Assembly (NCBI GenBank): GCA_021229015.1
Contig: CM037790.1
Coordinates: 55,462,361 to 55,526,360, forward strand
Reading direction: 5' to 3'
Length of the DNA: 64,000 nt
Source: Solen grandis
Taxonomy: Eukaryota > Mollusca > Bivalvia > Adapedonta > Solenidae
Part shown: piece by piece, positions 22,022-32,919 of the stretch
Layout of the letters: the number at the start of each line of letters is the position of its first letter
Numbering within the stretch: the stretch's first letter is position 1
Notes under the pieces: model-generated
Seen by the model: the letters and a program-made list of their open reading frames with translations, nothing else
Database searches by the model: none
What the model was told of the DNA's origin: nothing
Program-made: the position numbers and the translations under genes

Positions 22022-22977
22022 AAGGGGTGATTGATAAGTTCGCGGAATTGCTTTAATATTGAAACCTGGATAAGAAAAGGAAAAAAAAAAAAAAATATCA
22101 CGAGATACGTTTACTCAGGATTGACATAGAGCTCAAATATTATTTAGATATATTGAACAATAAAGCTTTGAATAATAGTACTATGTACTACTTGAAGCAC
22201 GCCGACGTCAACGTTGGGTCACGCTGACGTTACTTAAACGTCAAAGTCTAGTGTCCGGTAAACTTTCTCAACGTAATCACCACCTCTCGTCTTAAGAATA
22301 AATTGTACTGTGTAATACGAGAGAGATAGTTGCTCTGCACTACCTTGCACCATAAACCCACCTGTCATTATCTAACGGTTCCTTCACTGACGCTGTGTTC
22401 CAAACAGTGTCGATGTCGGCCGACCTGGTCCTTCGTCATCAAACACTGAGGTTCTACCATGCCTAAACTGCTTGTGCCATTTGTAGACAAATGTTTTTTT
22501 TCCATAGGTTGGTAATATATCTAACATTTTAATTTGTTTTAGTCTTCTATAAGAGAAAGTTTGAGTCAACCACAAAATTTGACAACCGCACGCATCTCAA
22601 CGCCATCTGTTGACGTCATGCGCTGTTTTTGAAGCCACGACCATAACAGTCTGCTGCGAAATAAACGTCCAACACAACGTCTTCAAATTTCCAAGAATGA
22701 CGTCGAAATGTCACGCTAACGACATTTGCTTTAAATTTGACTAAACACTAGCCTGATTAATGAATTCAGAATATGTGAAATAACAGCGTGCTTCAGGTCA
22801 CCAAACAGTGGTTGCTATGGAAACCATTTATTCTTCTTAAGTATTTAATATTTATTCACCTACCTGATAATTAAAGAGAATATAAGTTGTTATACTTGTG
22901 TAGGAGTTTTCATATGACTTGATGAAGAAATAAATTTTTGAGAGGAGAATTCCGCAATTTTTCTAATCAGCCCTAGT
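22022..22977 (-). mobile_element. mariner-type transposon, internally deleted and decayed
   Basis: The left end reads GGGGTGATTGATAAGTTCGC; the right end, read inward on the minus strand, reads GGGCTGATTAGAAAAATTGC. These are imperfect inverted repeats of about 28 bases that both run into GCGGAATT. TA lies at both outer borders, fitting mariner target duplication. GGTTGCTATGGAAACC near the right end is also typical of mariner untranslated parts. The element is about 950 bases, shorter than the usual ~1.3 kb. Confidence 0.75.
22247..22619 (-). pseudogene. mariner transposase remnant without catalytic core
   Basis: Starting at 22619, the fragments MRAVVKFCG and then YGKKTFVYKWHKQFRHGR...DDEGPGRPTS represent the DNA-binding helix-turn-helix region of a mariner transposase, split by stops and a frameshift. 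Soon after, the sequence jumps to LKTRGGDYVEK, which resembles the C-terminal tail. The central region that should hold the three catalytic aspartates is missing, so it cannot encode active enzyme. Confidence 0.7.
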
Positions 22978-24300
22978 ATATATTTTATTTAATGCTTTTC
23001 GGTGGATTATAGGGAAATATCAGTGAATTGAAAACGGTAATTTCACTGCTTAGAACAGTGAATATTACAATTTTCATAATTTTCACTCTGGAACTTGAAC
23101 CCGACCCTACGTTATAAAATGATCGGTGCGTCATTTGTGCTGGGTTTTACGCAAGAAATGACGTCATAAATAACGTCACGCACGCGAGGTAATACCGCCA
23201 GTTTTGACAAATTTTGTGAATAGCACAGCTAATTTCTGGCCTTTAGAGCAATAAAGAAAAAGAAAAAAAAGTTTGTTTTGGTGTAAAATCGATTAATAAT
23301 TTTTCAGAGTGAACATAAAAAGTGAGATTTTCACGAGTGGCGAAGCATATTCCAAAGCAACACTTAACTAGGTTTTGCATGAATGCGCAAGACTGAATGC
23401 ATCCTTGAAACAGTGAAACTGTACACATTTTACTGTTTCACGTGAGTCTAAAGCTGTGGCATGAAAATTTAAATTAAATTCGGATAAATGCACGTGAGCT
23501 GATAAAACTTCTAGATACCTATGCATGTAATTGTTTACTGTTGTATCAGTATCAGATATTTGGTCATTTACTTACTTTCTTACACCTATGCATCTGCCTC
23601 CTTGATATACATTAATCGAATATCTATTGGCTTTGTATGCGAACGAACATATAAGTCTTGAAGTGTAAACAAGTACAGTGTTTATAGCCACAATTGAACG
23701 ATTAGCTAATCAGCGTAAAACAAAATACAGTTTATATAGGCACACTAAGAGATGCCATGAAATAAACACAGTGTCTGTTGTATAATATTGAGTGATATTC
23801 GATTACATTGTACGTGAAATATTTGTCATATCTGATATTGGAATTGAGTACAAAATCTAATGATAATCAAACATTACATAGATAATTATACCGAATTGAG
23901 GGGTTAAATGTATATGCGCAGAAAATAAATCTTCTATTCTGAATATATTTTACTAATCACGCAGTCCTTTCAATAATGGCATGTTAAACTATCATAATAT
24001 ATTATTCTCACGTCGTTTTCGTTTAATAAGCGCTGTATTTAATAATGCTTGTATCCATGGGGAGTTACTTGAGACCCCAGATGACTTTTACGATAACATA
24101 ATTATTCACGAAAAATTGGGTTTATATATTTACAGGTAAAAATTACTGGGCGATATATATTCAGCGCGCAAGTATAAACTGACTGAGTGGTCGGTATAAA
24201 GGGAGATCAATGCTACGAACGCATATATATGGTTTCCATGTAAAACCTAAATGTTTCAATTTTGTACTTGATGGCTTGAATACTGTAAATACTGAATGGA
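22978..24300. other. no gene recognised
   Basis: AT-rich sequence. A ~50 base stretch at 23270-23320 (GTTTGTTTTGGTGTAAAATC, TTAATAATTT) recurs at 63030-63078, so it is part of an uncharacterised repeat. Nothing else recognised. Confidence 0.45.
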
Positions 24301-24317
24301 AATCGGGTCGAAAAAAA

Positions 24318-24358
24318 GTGGGGTGATATAAACATTCCATTTTTTTTCATCACCCCAC
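24318..24358. repeat. 10-bp-arm hairpin
   Basis: GTGGGGTGAT (24318-24327) faces ATCACCCCAC (24349-24358), a perfect inverted repeat with a 21-base loop. Confidence 0.8.
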
Positions 24359-24405
24359 AAAAGGGTTTCATATTGGAAAACATCCCATATTTGGGTAATC
24401 TTTTA

Positions 24406-24460
<55 letters not shown>

Positions 24461-24467
24461 TTTTTTT
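24406..24467 (+). repeat. compound (TG)n(TA)n(T)n simple repeat
   Basis: A short TG run, about 28 bases of alternating TA, then 25 T residues. The reading frame full of Lys across it is an artefact. Confidence 0.9.
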
Positions 24468-24479
24468 CAGAAACAAATC

Positions 24480-25231
24480 CTTTTATCTTTTATTGTTTTA
24501 CCAGCATAGTGTTTTATAAAAAGTACAGCAAATTGCAGAACAACATGTAAATGTAAGTACATTTACATATACGGACATTACATTCAATAAAATTTACCGA
24601 AATTTGTACATTTGATATGCATGCACGTACATGTATATAGAAATAATACAGAGACAATTTACAACAATACCATGATTACAACATTTCTGGTTTACGGCAT
24701 ATGTTGACTATCATACATATACATGTGTATACAAAGGAAATATTTGCGGTCAATGCGGTTAAGATGCGATGGAACGAAAGATGCGATGGAACGAAATATT
24801 TACGTTATCCGGTGCCACTTCGTACTATCGTGACTGAACTGTAAAATGAATAATTACTACATATTGAAAATGAAATACAAGCTGTCCCAATCACGATGAA
24901 ATATATCATGTGAACTCCTTATTTTCAAACGTTTCTTAGGGATGCTTAAATCTCCTACTTCTGCCGAACTCAGAGTATCGTTGCATACAATTTGCGGACA
25001 ATTCAGCCTCGCCCAGGTACACCCATTTATTAAACAGAACAAAAACTCAGTTTACACACATGAATATTTTCTCCTGCAGAACAAAGATGTGTTTCGTATT
25101 TGGCACTCCGATGTTTGTAATTAATTCAAAATCGTTCACAAGTACATGTTTTTACAATGAGTTTTAGCTCTCCAAAAAGCTTTATTTTGAAATGGAAAGA
25201 AACCCTTTTCTAATATCTTGAATTATCCAAT

Positions 25232-25270
<39 letters not shown>

Positions 25271-25690
25271 TAAAACAATACTTTGACAAGAAAATTATTA
25301 TATTTTCATTGATAATTTACATTTCATAGCAAAAGAAATATGATAACATAAGGCATGGATTCACAAAGAGCACAATCATGATGTGCATGTAAAACCAAAG
25401 AAAGAATCGATTACAAAAAAGGCAATTAATTAGTTTATTTTCTCCTCTCTACTATTAGATGGTCAAACATGCTTAATGAACGATATGAATTATTGTTAAA
25501 AGCCAAAAACACATGAATAATAAGAATGCTATTAAATCGTCAGCGAATATCTGGTGTTTTCCCTAACAGTCGAGAAGATCACGCTACACTGTGCTCTACT
25601 TAATTTCAAGGTCTCGTTGCATAAATCACAAATAACCTAATTCGCTTGAATTAACAAAAACGTTTAGCTCACACGACATTGTTCTATTTC
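24480..25690. repeat. no gene; contains an (AATC)n repeat
   Basis: AT-rich DNA without coding character. About nine units of the tetranucleotide AATC lie at 25234-25269. Confidence 0.55.
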
Positions 25691-25905
25691 TGTAAAATCA
25701 TTAATGTTCGTTTATATTAAATTTCGTTGATTTTTACCTAAGAGAATTTCTTGGTTCCCTTATTCGTGGATCTTTTTTTTCTAGAAAACCTGAGGTCTAT
25801 ATAAGAGACAAGTTATCGTGGGGATTACTTTTTGTGGATAAAACCCTCCACGAAATCGACGAAAATTAGTGTACCGTGAAAATCATTGATTGTACGGTAA
25901 CTGAA
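25690..25905 (+). mobile_element. MITE-like element, second copy
   Basis: Contains AATTTCGTTGATTTTTACC, TTCTAGAAAACCTGAG, ATATAAGAGACAAGTTATCG, GTGGATAAAACCCTCCACG and TTAGTGTACCGTGAAAATCA, in the order seen at 2711-2917. Its right end lies inside a 90 bp tandem duplication (25831-26010). Confidence 0.6.
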
Positions 25906-26010
25906 CCTTGGTAAAAATACTTTGTGGATAAAACCCTCCACGAAATCGACGAAAATTAGTGTACCGTGAAAATCATTGATTGTACGATAACTGAACCTTG
26001 GTAAAAATAC
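25831..26010 (+). repeat. exact 90 bp tandem duplication
   Basis: Bases 25831-25920 and 25921-26010 are the same 90 bases with, by my reading, a single difference (GTACGGTAAC versus GTACGATAAC). The unit is the right part of the MITE plus about 15 flanking bases, so it was duplicated after insertion. Confidence 0.95.
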
Positions 26011-26055
26011 TTTTTGATATAAAATTTAAAGATTTTGAATATTTTGCTTTATATA

Positions 26056-26436
26056 GGACTGAAAACAAGTTATCTTCTAAATGTCCCTCAGGCGGTGTTA
26101 CTGTTACTGTTCATACGAATTTGTGTCAGGTGATACAATAGTGTTTCAAAGTTATGTGTGAAAGTTAAAGGTAAACTTGGTTTGAAGAGTGATATACTCA
26201 TTGCGTTTGTTACATTGTTCCTGAAAATAGTATCCGACAAGGTATGATTGATTCTCATACGTATTACAGATTGTTACAACATATTGTCTCATTAGATTCT
26301 GGAAATGAAAATGATTTTAATGTATTGTTATGTGGTGATTTAAGGCCAATTATGCTTCCAAAAGCATATCCTTTGGAAAGAAAAGCTAAGAATGTACTAC
26401 AGATTGCATACAAGATGCAATTTGTACATACTCGTT
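26056..26436 (+). pseudogene. relic of an APE-type endonuclease domain
   Basis: Translated pieces in different frames read SSKCPSGGVTVTVHTNL, KSDILIAFV, then YIVPENSIRQGMIDSHTYY and FNVLLCGDL. This order resembles the middle of a non-LTR retrotransposon endonuclease (SGG, IAFVY, and CGDLN near the catalytic GD-N). Stops and a frameshift separate the pieces and no reverse transcriptase follows. It is not related in sequence to the element at 9880-16200. This is recognised by motif spacing only. Confidence 0.4.
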
Positions 26437-26825
26437 GACGACAACGTTACTATGATGCATAAGTAAGAATGCTTTACTTCAGAACAGTCAATGTTTACAA
26501 ATATAACTAATTTGCATAAAAAATTAATTAAAACGTTATTGTTGTTTCTATTATTTAATTTTTATCCTAATTAACTTTCAGATTTTGAATATCTTCATAT
26601 ATGCAAAATTAATATTTTGAATATCTTCATATCTTCTAAATAAATATTTCACTTATACATTGTATAAGACGGATATACCGGGTAAGACCTACACGATACC
26701 GACCAAACTGAATATACTTCCAGCAAAAATTATTCTTTACATAATATTTGATTTCCTAGTCTAGTATATAATAATATCAACTATCTGTTTGACATGTTGT
26801 GATGTACTATAAGAATTAATTATTA

Positions 26826-27211
26826 TTATCTGCATGTATGTGTACTGTCTGCTGTATTATCATCCAATAAGTGTATGTGTCATATAATTATATTATCCGC
26901 ATGTATGTGTACTGCCTGTCATGATAATTATTATCATCCACATATATGTGTACTGTCTGTCATGATAATTATTATTATCCCCATGTATGTGTACTGTCTG
27001 TCATGATAATTATTATTATCCGCATGTATGTGTACTGTCTGTCATGATAATTATTATTATCCACATGTATGTGTACTGTCTGTCATGATAATTATTATTA
27101 TCCGCATGTATGTGTACTGTCTGTCATGATAATTATTATCCGCATGTATGTGTACTGTCTGTCATGATAATTATCATTATCCGCATGTATGTGTACTGTC
27201 TGTCATGATAA
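26826..27211 (+). repeat. 41 bp minisatellite with inverted GATA words
   Basis: Nine copies of a unit containing CATGTATGTGTACTGTCTGT and CATGATAATTATTATTATCC. The last eight are in tight tandem, with length changes limited to the ATT repeat inside. Each unit carries GATAAT and ATTATC facing each other. It lies about 600 bases upstream of the methyltransferase start. There are no unique spacers. Confidence 0.9.
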
Positions 27212-27797
27212 TTATTTGCCATATTGGTCAATGACCTTCTGCTTTGAATGAAATAATTTTGAGGCTAAATAGCTTTTCATGATAGCAGACAATTTGAAAT
27301 AAAAATTAAAATCATAAACGTTTATGAAAATAAATTATTATCAAAAGTCAAGGTTATACTTTTAAGTTTAATAGTTGATTCCTTTTGAAAGAATTTGATA
27401 TCAACATGTTTCAATACCACTGTGTTTACTGTTTAAACACTATTACTGACTTAAAGACCATTTGGTAGTTTAAACATTTCAAGTAACTATGCATCTGATT
27501 TGGAATGAGGTCTGAATGTTAAGCTGCAAACAAGTTCACTAGAACGAATCAGCAAGTGTAACTTCCTCGACAATGGGGCCCCTAAGAAAAGTGTCAGATT
27601 GGGGTTCAAGGACCTTAGTATATTATTATCACACAAGTGCAAACAATTTTATAATTTCAAATGGGGTTTTTTTGGCTATCACACACACATACACAATTCC
27701 ATAATCGAGACATAAATGGTTGAATGGTGCAAACTTTTCAGGAATATTCACCAACATTCACAAACAGAATAGCTTGTATAGCTTCTTACCTTTTACA
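27212..27797. other. upstream region of the methyltransferase gene
   Basis: No coding sequence recognised. A splice-acceptor-like TTACCTTTTACAG ends at 27798, twelve bases before the ATG, so a non-coding 5' exon probably lies further upstream. No TATA box could be assigned. Confidence 0.4.
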
Positions 27798-27809
27798 GAA
27801 ACAACTACA

Positions 27810-27926
27810 ATGAGCTCCTATGAAAACTATGACGAATCTTCCAAAACTTATGATCAAAATCGCGTACCATCCGGAGCTGACGTCATGGCCGCTATGTTGC
27901 AGTTCCACTCAGGAAAATCTCTTAAG
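27810..27926 (+). CDS. methyltransferase exon 1 (residues 1-39)
   Basis: Starts at the ATG of MSSYENYDESSKTYD and ends with SLK at the donor AAG/gtatgc. The same frame is open upstream to 27720, but an acceptor-like TTTTACAG at 27798 suggests the upstream part is intron. The N-terminal YENYDESSKTYDQNR segment is the usual helix preceding motif I. Confidence 0.8.
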
Positions 27927-30900
27927 GTATGCTGAAAATTCCCCACCGAACCGTCCGTCCTTCCGTCATCCCTTTTTTCATCCAGGGCAATATCTCAACA
28001 ATTGTATGAAAACAGAAACACACAATATAAGACAATAACAATGTTGGATATCTAGAGTTATTCTTTACTTTGAGGAGTTACGGCCCTCGAATAAGTTAAA
28101 ATAGCAGAATCAGAGAGTTGCACAAGGATGTTGACCAGTACACAAAGTCAGACGGCACCTGAGGTTTTGTTTGCTGATTCTTGTAATATGTGAAAGCATC
28201 GTTATATCCTTTGAATTATTTAGATAGTTGTATGAGCCAGTCACCCTATATTTAGGAATGTTCGCCAGCATGAGCAGATATGCAGCTTCATAATATGCTT
28301 ATTGTTTCACCCAGTACTGCAATGTTATGAATTACTGAAGAAGCAGATGTGCCACATATATCTAAATTCAGAAAGTAATGTAGCTCTTATTTTTACAAAC
28401 TTATTTAAAGTGTAACTGCGAACTGTTACAAAGAGAGAGAGAGAGAGAGATAGAGAGAGAGAGATTCCTCTTGTCCTACCGACATTACCTCGGTCAAATG
28501 GGGACTTTGTCTTGAGTATTTCAACATACATTCATCGCATAGTCAAGACAAAAAAATAAAATATTTACTATGTAAAAAATGTTATTTTTTGTAAAGAATC
28601 TCCTGCTCAGTGGATTTCCACAAGAATGGTAGTATTCGTTGATATCGCGTCATTGATTATAATACGTCTTTGATGATATATACGAAGTAATTGGTTTAAA
28701 ATCCCCCGTTATCAAAGAAGACCATATTATACTCACTTCAAAATCCAATTAGAAAAAAAAGATGAGAGACTTTACATAAGCATTTTTACAGGAATTACAC
28801 GTGTTGGATGCAGGGTGTGGAACCGGAAACTACGCAAAAGCCATGCTTGATTTCGGTGTGGGTCATGTGACATTACTCGATGCCTCACGTGGAATGCTGG
28901 ACAAGGCCAGAGTGAAGCTGGCAGACTACGTGACCAATGGAAGGGTCAAGGATGTTGTGGAGACAAAACTTCCGTTGATTCCCTTTCAAGACGCGTCGTT
29001 TGATGCAGTTATGTTTAACGTGGTACGATTTGTTCGTAAAAATAGATAAATAAAATATATGCTATATGTTTCATACAAGAAACGTATTACTTATATTCGG
29101 CAAGCAGATTTATATGGTGATTTTACGGGACTGGACTTTTCTGTCATTGAGGTTCTACCTAAACATGGCTTGTCTTGTTTCTGATAATGACTTACATAAT
29201 AAAAGCTCTCCTCTGATTTTCATCCAAACATTAATATTTACGTACAGGTCAATCGGTTAAAACAAAATGAATAATTATGAAAACAACGAGGAAAAATGTG
29301 TTGTGCAATAAATGCCCATTTCAAAAGCTTTATTTGGTCATAGGAGATAAATGCCACCCTGCCACACACACACACACACGAAAAAGGGATATCTGCCAAT
29401 ATTCTAATTATTTCCACTATGATTCTTTTTCAAACTATGTTCTCCTTTCAGATGCTCAATAATATAACAATTTCTCATATACATTTTGTAAGTTACAAAT
29501 CTACCGACTAATAGCTTACGTTAATACAGTCTGAAAAATTAGGACACTACCTGTGGTGTTACTGGATAAATATAGAACGGAATCCCACATGAGTCTATAT
29601 TAGTGATGCAGCATCATTTCAAAAGTTTGTTCTAAATGACACTCCACATTATGATACCTTCCCTTCTCAAGGGCTTGTGTTATTGTGCATAATTTTAATC
29701 GACAGTCGAGTACTGAATGTTAGTTGGGATTTTTTTTAATTAAAACGAAATACATATGTGACACTTGTATAATATTATCTAAAAAAAAAAAAAACGATTA
29801 GAAACGCTCTTTTGCATTTTAATGTTCACAATACTATTTGTTTTTACAACTGACATTGTGAATTGTATATTTTACAATTGAGATTTTACTTCTATACATG
29901 TAATCAACAAATATAGATATATATTTTAGATTCAGTTGGGTTATTGGCTACCATTTATGTTATACCGGGTATTTCCAAGGCTGAAAAACATAAAAGCAGA
30001 TTTGGTTCAATTTATTTTACCCATGTGGCGGAAGTTCGGTGATACAAATTAACGAACATCCGCTGCAAGAGAGTGTTTCCGCCGTTGCAGGTTAATGCCA
30101 CTCAAACACAAAGTTATATGCCACAAGTTCAGAAAAATATAGTCCCCCTGTGGAATACCTGTTACATTTATAACAGAGCATACATCGCAATCACTTATAG
30201 GGAATAGACAATTTTTTTTGTTAGAACGCAAATACATGTATATATTAACTACACCTATACAGCTAATGTTCAGAGTCAATGATCTATGACCTTTATATTA
30301 TAAAATGTGTGTGTGTTTTTCTCATTAGCAGCACACTATTCAGTTTCATGAAATAATGCTCTTTATTGCCTTTAAGAGCAGTGGAAATTATGGACATCCT
30401 GACGCTATTGTTTAATTTCCACTTACTCAGTATTGTATACAATTATCGAGCTATACCAATACCATACCTTCAATTCAAGCATGTTAGTCAAATTTATGAT
30501 GTAAAAGTAGACCATATATTTGTATCTTGAAATTAAACTCCCCCTTTGACCACGTAAAATTGGTCTCTATGGATCTATTTTTAAAATGTTTGACACTTAT
30601 ATGGTACATTTTTTGAAAGACATTTTCATTTTTCTACTCCATATTTTATTCCTTTAGGTGCTTCATCATCTCGGAGACAAGGCCGAGAATGGATATCCCA
30701 TCATCAGGGCTACATTATCGGAAGCCCGGCGCGTGCTGAGACCTGGAGGAACTTTGATAGTCACAACTATCTTTCCACACATCTTCAATCACGCGGTTTG
30801 GTTTTGTAAATTAAATCCGTCGCTTACTGCGAGGTTCATAAAAGTAATGCCGTCTGCAGAGGCTTTTCAGGAATTCTTTGAATTCTGCAAGTATGATTGC

Positions 30901-31152
30901 ATTACAAAACTGAACCTTCTCGGTGCAGATTTTATGCCAAACTATTTTGAAGCTGAAGGTCCTTTAAGCGCTGAATGGCGTAAAGGGATTTCCTACTGGA
31001 ATTATGCTACACCGGAAGAACTAGAAATGGTTGAAAAACATGTCAAAGAACTGCAAGCCACTGGGTGTCTAGACAAGTGGATGCGAGATGAAAACCATAC
31101 AAACACGTGTGGCTGTATAACATTGTATATTTGTAAGGTATCTTCTTCATAG
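27810..31152 (+). CDS. class I SAM-dependent methyltransferase, three coding exons, 280 aa
   Basis: Joining 27810-27926, 28792-29022 and 30658-31152 gives one uninterrupted frame of 280 codons plus stop. All junctions are in phase 0 with GT-AG borders (AAG/gtatgc, ttttacag/GAA, GTG/gtacga, cctttag/GTG). The fold is the Rossmann-like methyltransferase type (Methyltransf_11/25). Motif I VLDAGCGTG is at residues 43-51, the acidic loop LLDAS has Asp69, SFDAVMFN leads into VLHHL at 117-121, and VLRPGG is at 142-147. It should transfer a methyl group from S-adenosylmethionine to a small substrate that I cannot name; UbiE-like and arsenite methyltransferase-like annotations are possible, but the Cys motifs of the latter are not evident. 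There is no signal peptide or membrane segment. A paralogue lies 7 kb away in opposite orientation. Confidence 0.85.
28431..28464 (+). repeat. (GA)n microsatellite in methyltransferase intron 1
   Basis: About 17 GA units with one TA interruption. Confidence 0.9.
28792..29022 (+). CDS. methyltransferase exon 2 (residues 40-116)
   Basis: Encodes the SAM-binding half: motif I glycine loop, acidic loop and the SFDAVMFNV strand. The acceptor is CATTTTTACAG and the donor GTG/gtacga. An alternative donor three bases earlier (AAC/gtggta) would drop one Val but break the N-x-V-L-H-H spacing usual in the family. Confidence 0.85.
29023..30657. other. methyltransferase intron 2
   Basis: A 1.6 kb intron without recognised repeats except a short CA run (29364-29378) and an A-run (29781-29794). 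A GC-richer patch at 30020-30080 has no coding support. Confidence 0.6.
30658..31152 (+). CDS. methyltransferase exon 3 (residues 117-280)
   Basis: Encodes the C-terminal half from VLHHL through VLRPGG to ICKVSSS and the stop. It is the same length as the exon at 38370-38864, and about three-quarters of residues are identical by hand comparison. Blocks such as FCKYDCITKLNLLGADFM and YWNYATPEEL are unchanged, which argues that both copies are under selection. Confidence 0.9.
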   Translation: MLHHLGDKAENGYPIIRATLSEARRVLRPGGTLIVTTIFPHIFNHAVWFCKLNPSLTARFIKVMPSAEAFQEFFEFCKYDCITKLNLLGADFMPNYFEAEGPLSAEWRKGISYWNYATPEELEMVEKHVKELQATGCLDKWMRDENHTNTCGCITLYICKVSSS

Positions 31153-31613
31153 AAGAGGAGTTAGTTTTAAAGGGATATTATTCAAGTATAGAAATGCAAG
31201 ATAAGTGCATAATTCTTGCGGTTACTTTATAATATCATAGTTTAGGACTAAATACATATTCCTGTATGTTAAGCAAGCAACCGTTTTGTTGTTTTTTTAA
31301 CCATTTTCGTAGTAGCAAATCACTTCTTTTTATTATCACCAGTAATATATATTATTTTATGAAATTGGTTAATCGTCCGAGTATCGAATAAGAGAGCCGT
31401 GACTTGGGTACTCGGATAAGAAATAATCCATTTGATAATGTGCATTGCATATTTAAACCAACTTTAATAATTAAAATGCATACCGATTTCTTAACATAAT
31501 TAAGCTTTTATGTTAATAATTTAGCATTGTTTAAATGGTATTTTTGTTTCACCAGAACATCTTTATCAAACCTAAATACCATCTTTATTAACTTTAATTG
31601 TATGAATAAGCTA
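31153..31613. other. region downstream of the methyltransferase
   Basis: No gene. I saw no clear AATAAA close to the stop, so the 3' end of the mRNA is not placed. Confidence 0.4.
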
Positions 31614-31827
31614 AGCTTACCTGTAAGGTGAATGTTAATCATGATTTCATCCACACAAAACTCGTTAAGGGCTCACACAGAGAAGACGTAGATATCAGCA
31701 GCCCGTGGTCATAATTTAGAGGACAAATCAAATAGTATGTTTTCACCATGATACAACTTTGTATTTAATGTGTGATGTGTGACTTTTGTGTGGATGAAAT
31801 AATTAATATTTTCTTTACAGGTAAGCC
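31614..31827. mobile_element. 214 bp MITE with ~48 bp inverted ends
   Basis: The left arm (31614-31663, with TTTCATCCACACAAAACTC) and the right arm (31780-31827, with ACTTTTGTGTGGATGAAAT) are imperfect reverse complements, about 80 percent by eye. Both outer tips read GCTTACCTGTAA inward. No coding capacity. The superfamily is unknown. Confidence 0.65.
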
Positions 31828-32640
31828 TATATTAATCATACTATTTCATCTCACATATGAACTCTTTAATGATCCCCACATATATTTTAGAGAATGTTTC
31901 GAAAATAGTTGGTGTATGCCGAGTATCCTTAACAAATGATAAAAAATGTGTACTATCATTTCTTTATAAAAAGTTGTTATAATTACTAGTTTACTGTTTA
32001 TTCGACATAAACAGAACTGTTCTCAAAATTTAAAACATTTACTATTTTCATACGTGCAATAAAGGCATGTCAATAAACATATCTCAAGTTCTACATACTT
32101 GTGGTCCATGACTCCCTGTAAAACCAGTTACATCAAGGTTTACTGATTAAGGCATGCATCAAACTATTCCGGCTAATGGCTTGTTATTGTACTTTGCAAA
32201 TGTATTTTGCAGTTTTCCATTCATCTGTGTCTATTATCGATTGTAACGAAACGCTACATTTGTTTGACACTGAAGAGCAGGGGCGTTGTATGACTTAAAA
32301 GACTGGGTCACACCAGTCTGCTAAGACAAAGCAAATCGTTATCCCTCCGGTCTTTGAAATTACTTATTACAATACTCAGGCACCTTTCTGTGTATAACTT
32401 TTAAATATTTTTGGTATGGATCTATGTGAAGATATCTAATACTACTATAACACGGGGTATAAATGCATCACATAAACGCATCTTCCCATCACAAGTAAGC
32501 CACTGGTTAACATGTGTGTTTCCTGGTCGTTGTTCGCCAGAACTAGATGCTTCTGACATTCCTATGGCTTTGAGTGTTGTCCTGATATGGACACAAGTCT
32601 CAATTAGTTCCACTGAGTACGAAGTGTTCATGGTTATGTG

Positions 32641-32885
32641 GTGAAGTGTCCAACGTCGTCATAAATTAGGTTACAAGGTCAAATCCTAGGAAATCTTGTG
32701 AAAGGCCTAGAGGCCACATTTTAGGTTCAGTCTTCACAAAACTTTGTCAAAATACTAGTCTGCATAAAATCTTGGATGAGCTTGAAACTGGGTTACGTGG
32801 GGTCAAAATGTAGTTCACTGTTAACACACGAGAGGCCATTTTTAGCCTAATGTTCACAGACCTTGGTCAGAATGTGTGTCTGAAT
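32641..32885 (+). repeat. two degenerate monomers (GAGGCCACATTTTAGG type)
   Basis: The phrases AGAGGCCACATTTTAGG, CTTCACAAAACTTTGTCA and AATACTAGTCTGCATAAA are followed by a diverged second copy (GAGAGGCCATTTTTAGC, TTCACAGACCTTGGTCAGAA, TGTGTGTCTGAATAAA). The frames across this stretch are not genes. Confidence 0.55.
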
Positions 32886-32919
32886 AAAGTCCTTGATACA
32901 AAAAGGGTTTGCCAATATA

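Noticed and set aside
24213..24476. Open frame with a Lys and Tyr-Ile repeat start
   Set aside because: It translates poly-T and (TA)n simple repeat.
26826..27211. CRISPR-like array
   Set aside because: Units are contiguous with no unique spacers, and the genome is clearly eukaryotic.
30020..30290. Minus-strand frame in methyltransferase intron 2
   Set aside because: No homology recognised, no splice or promoter support, and it is antisense inside an intron.
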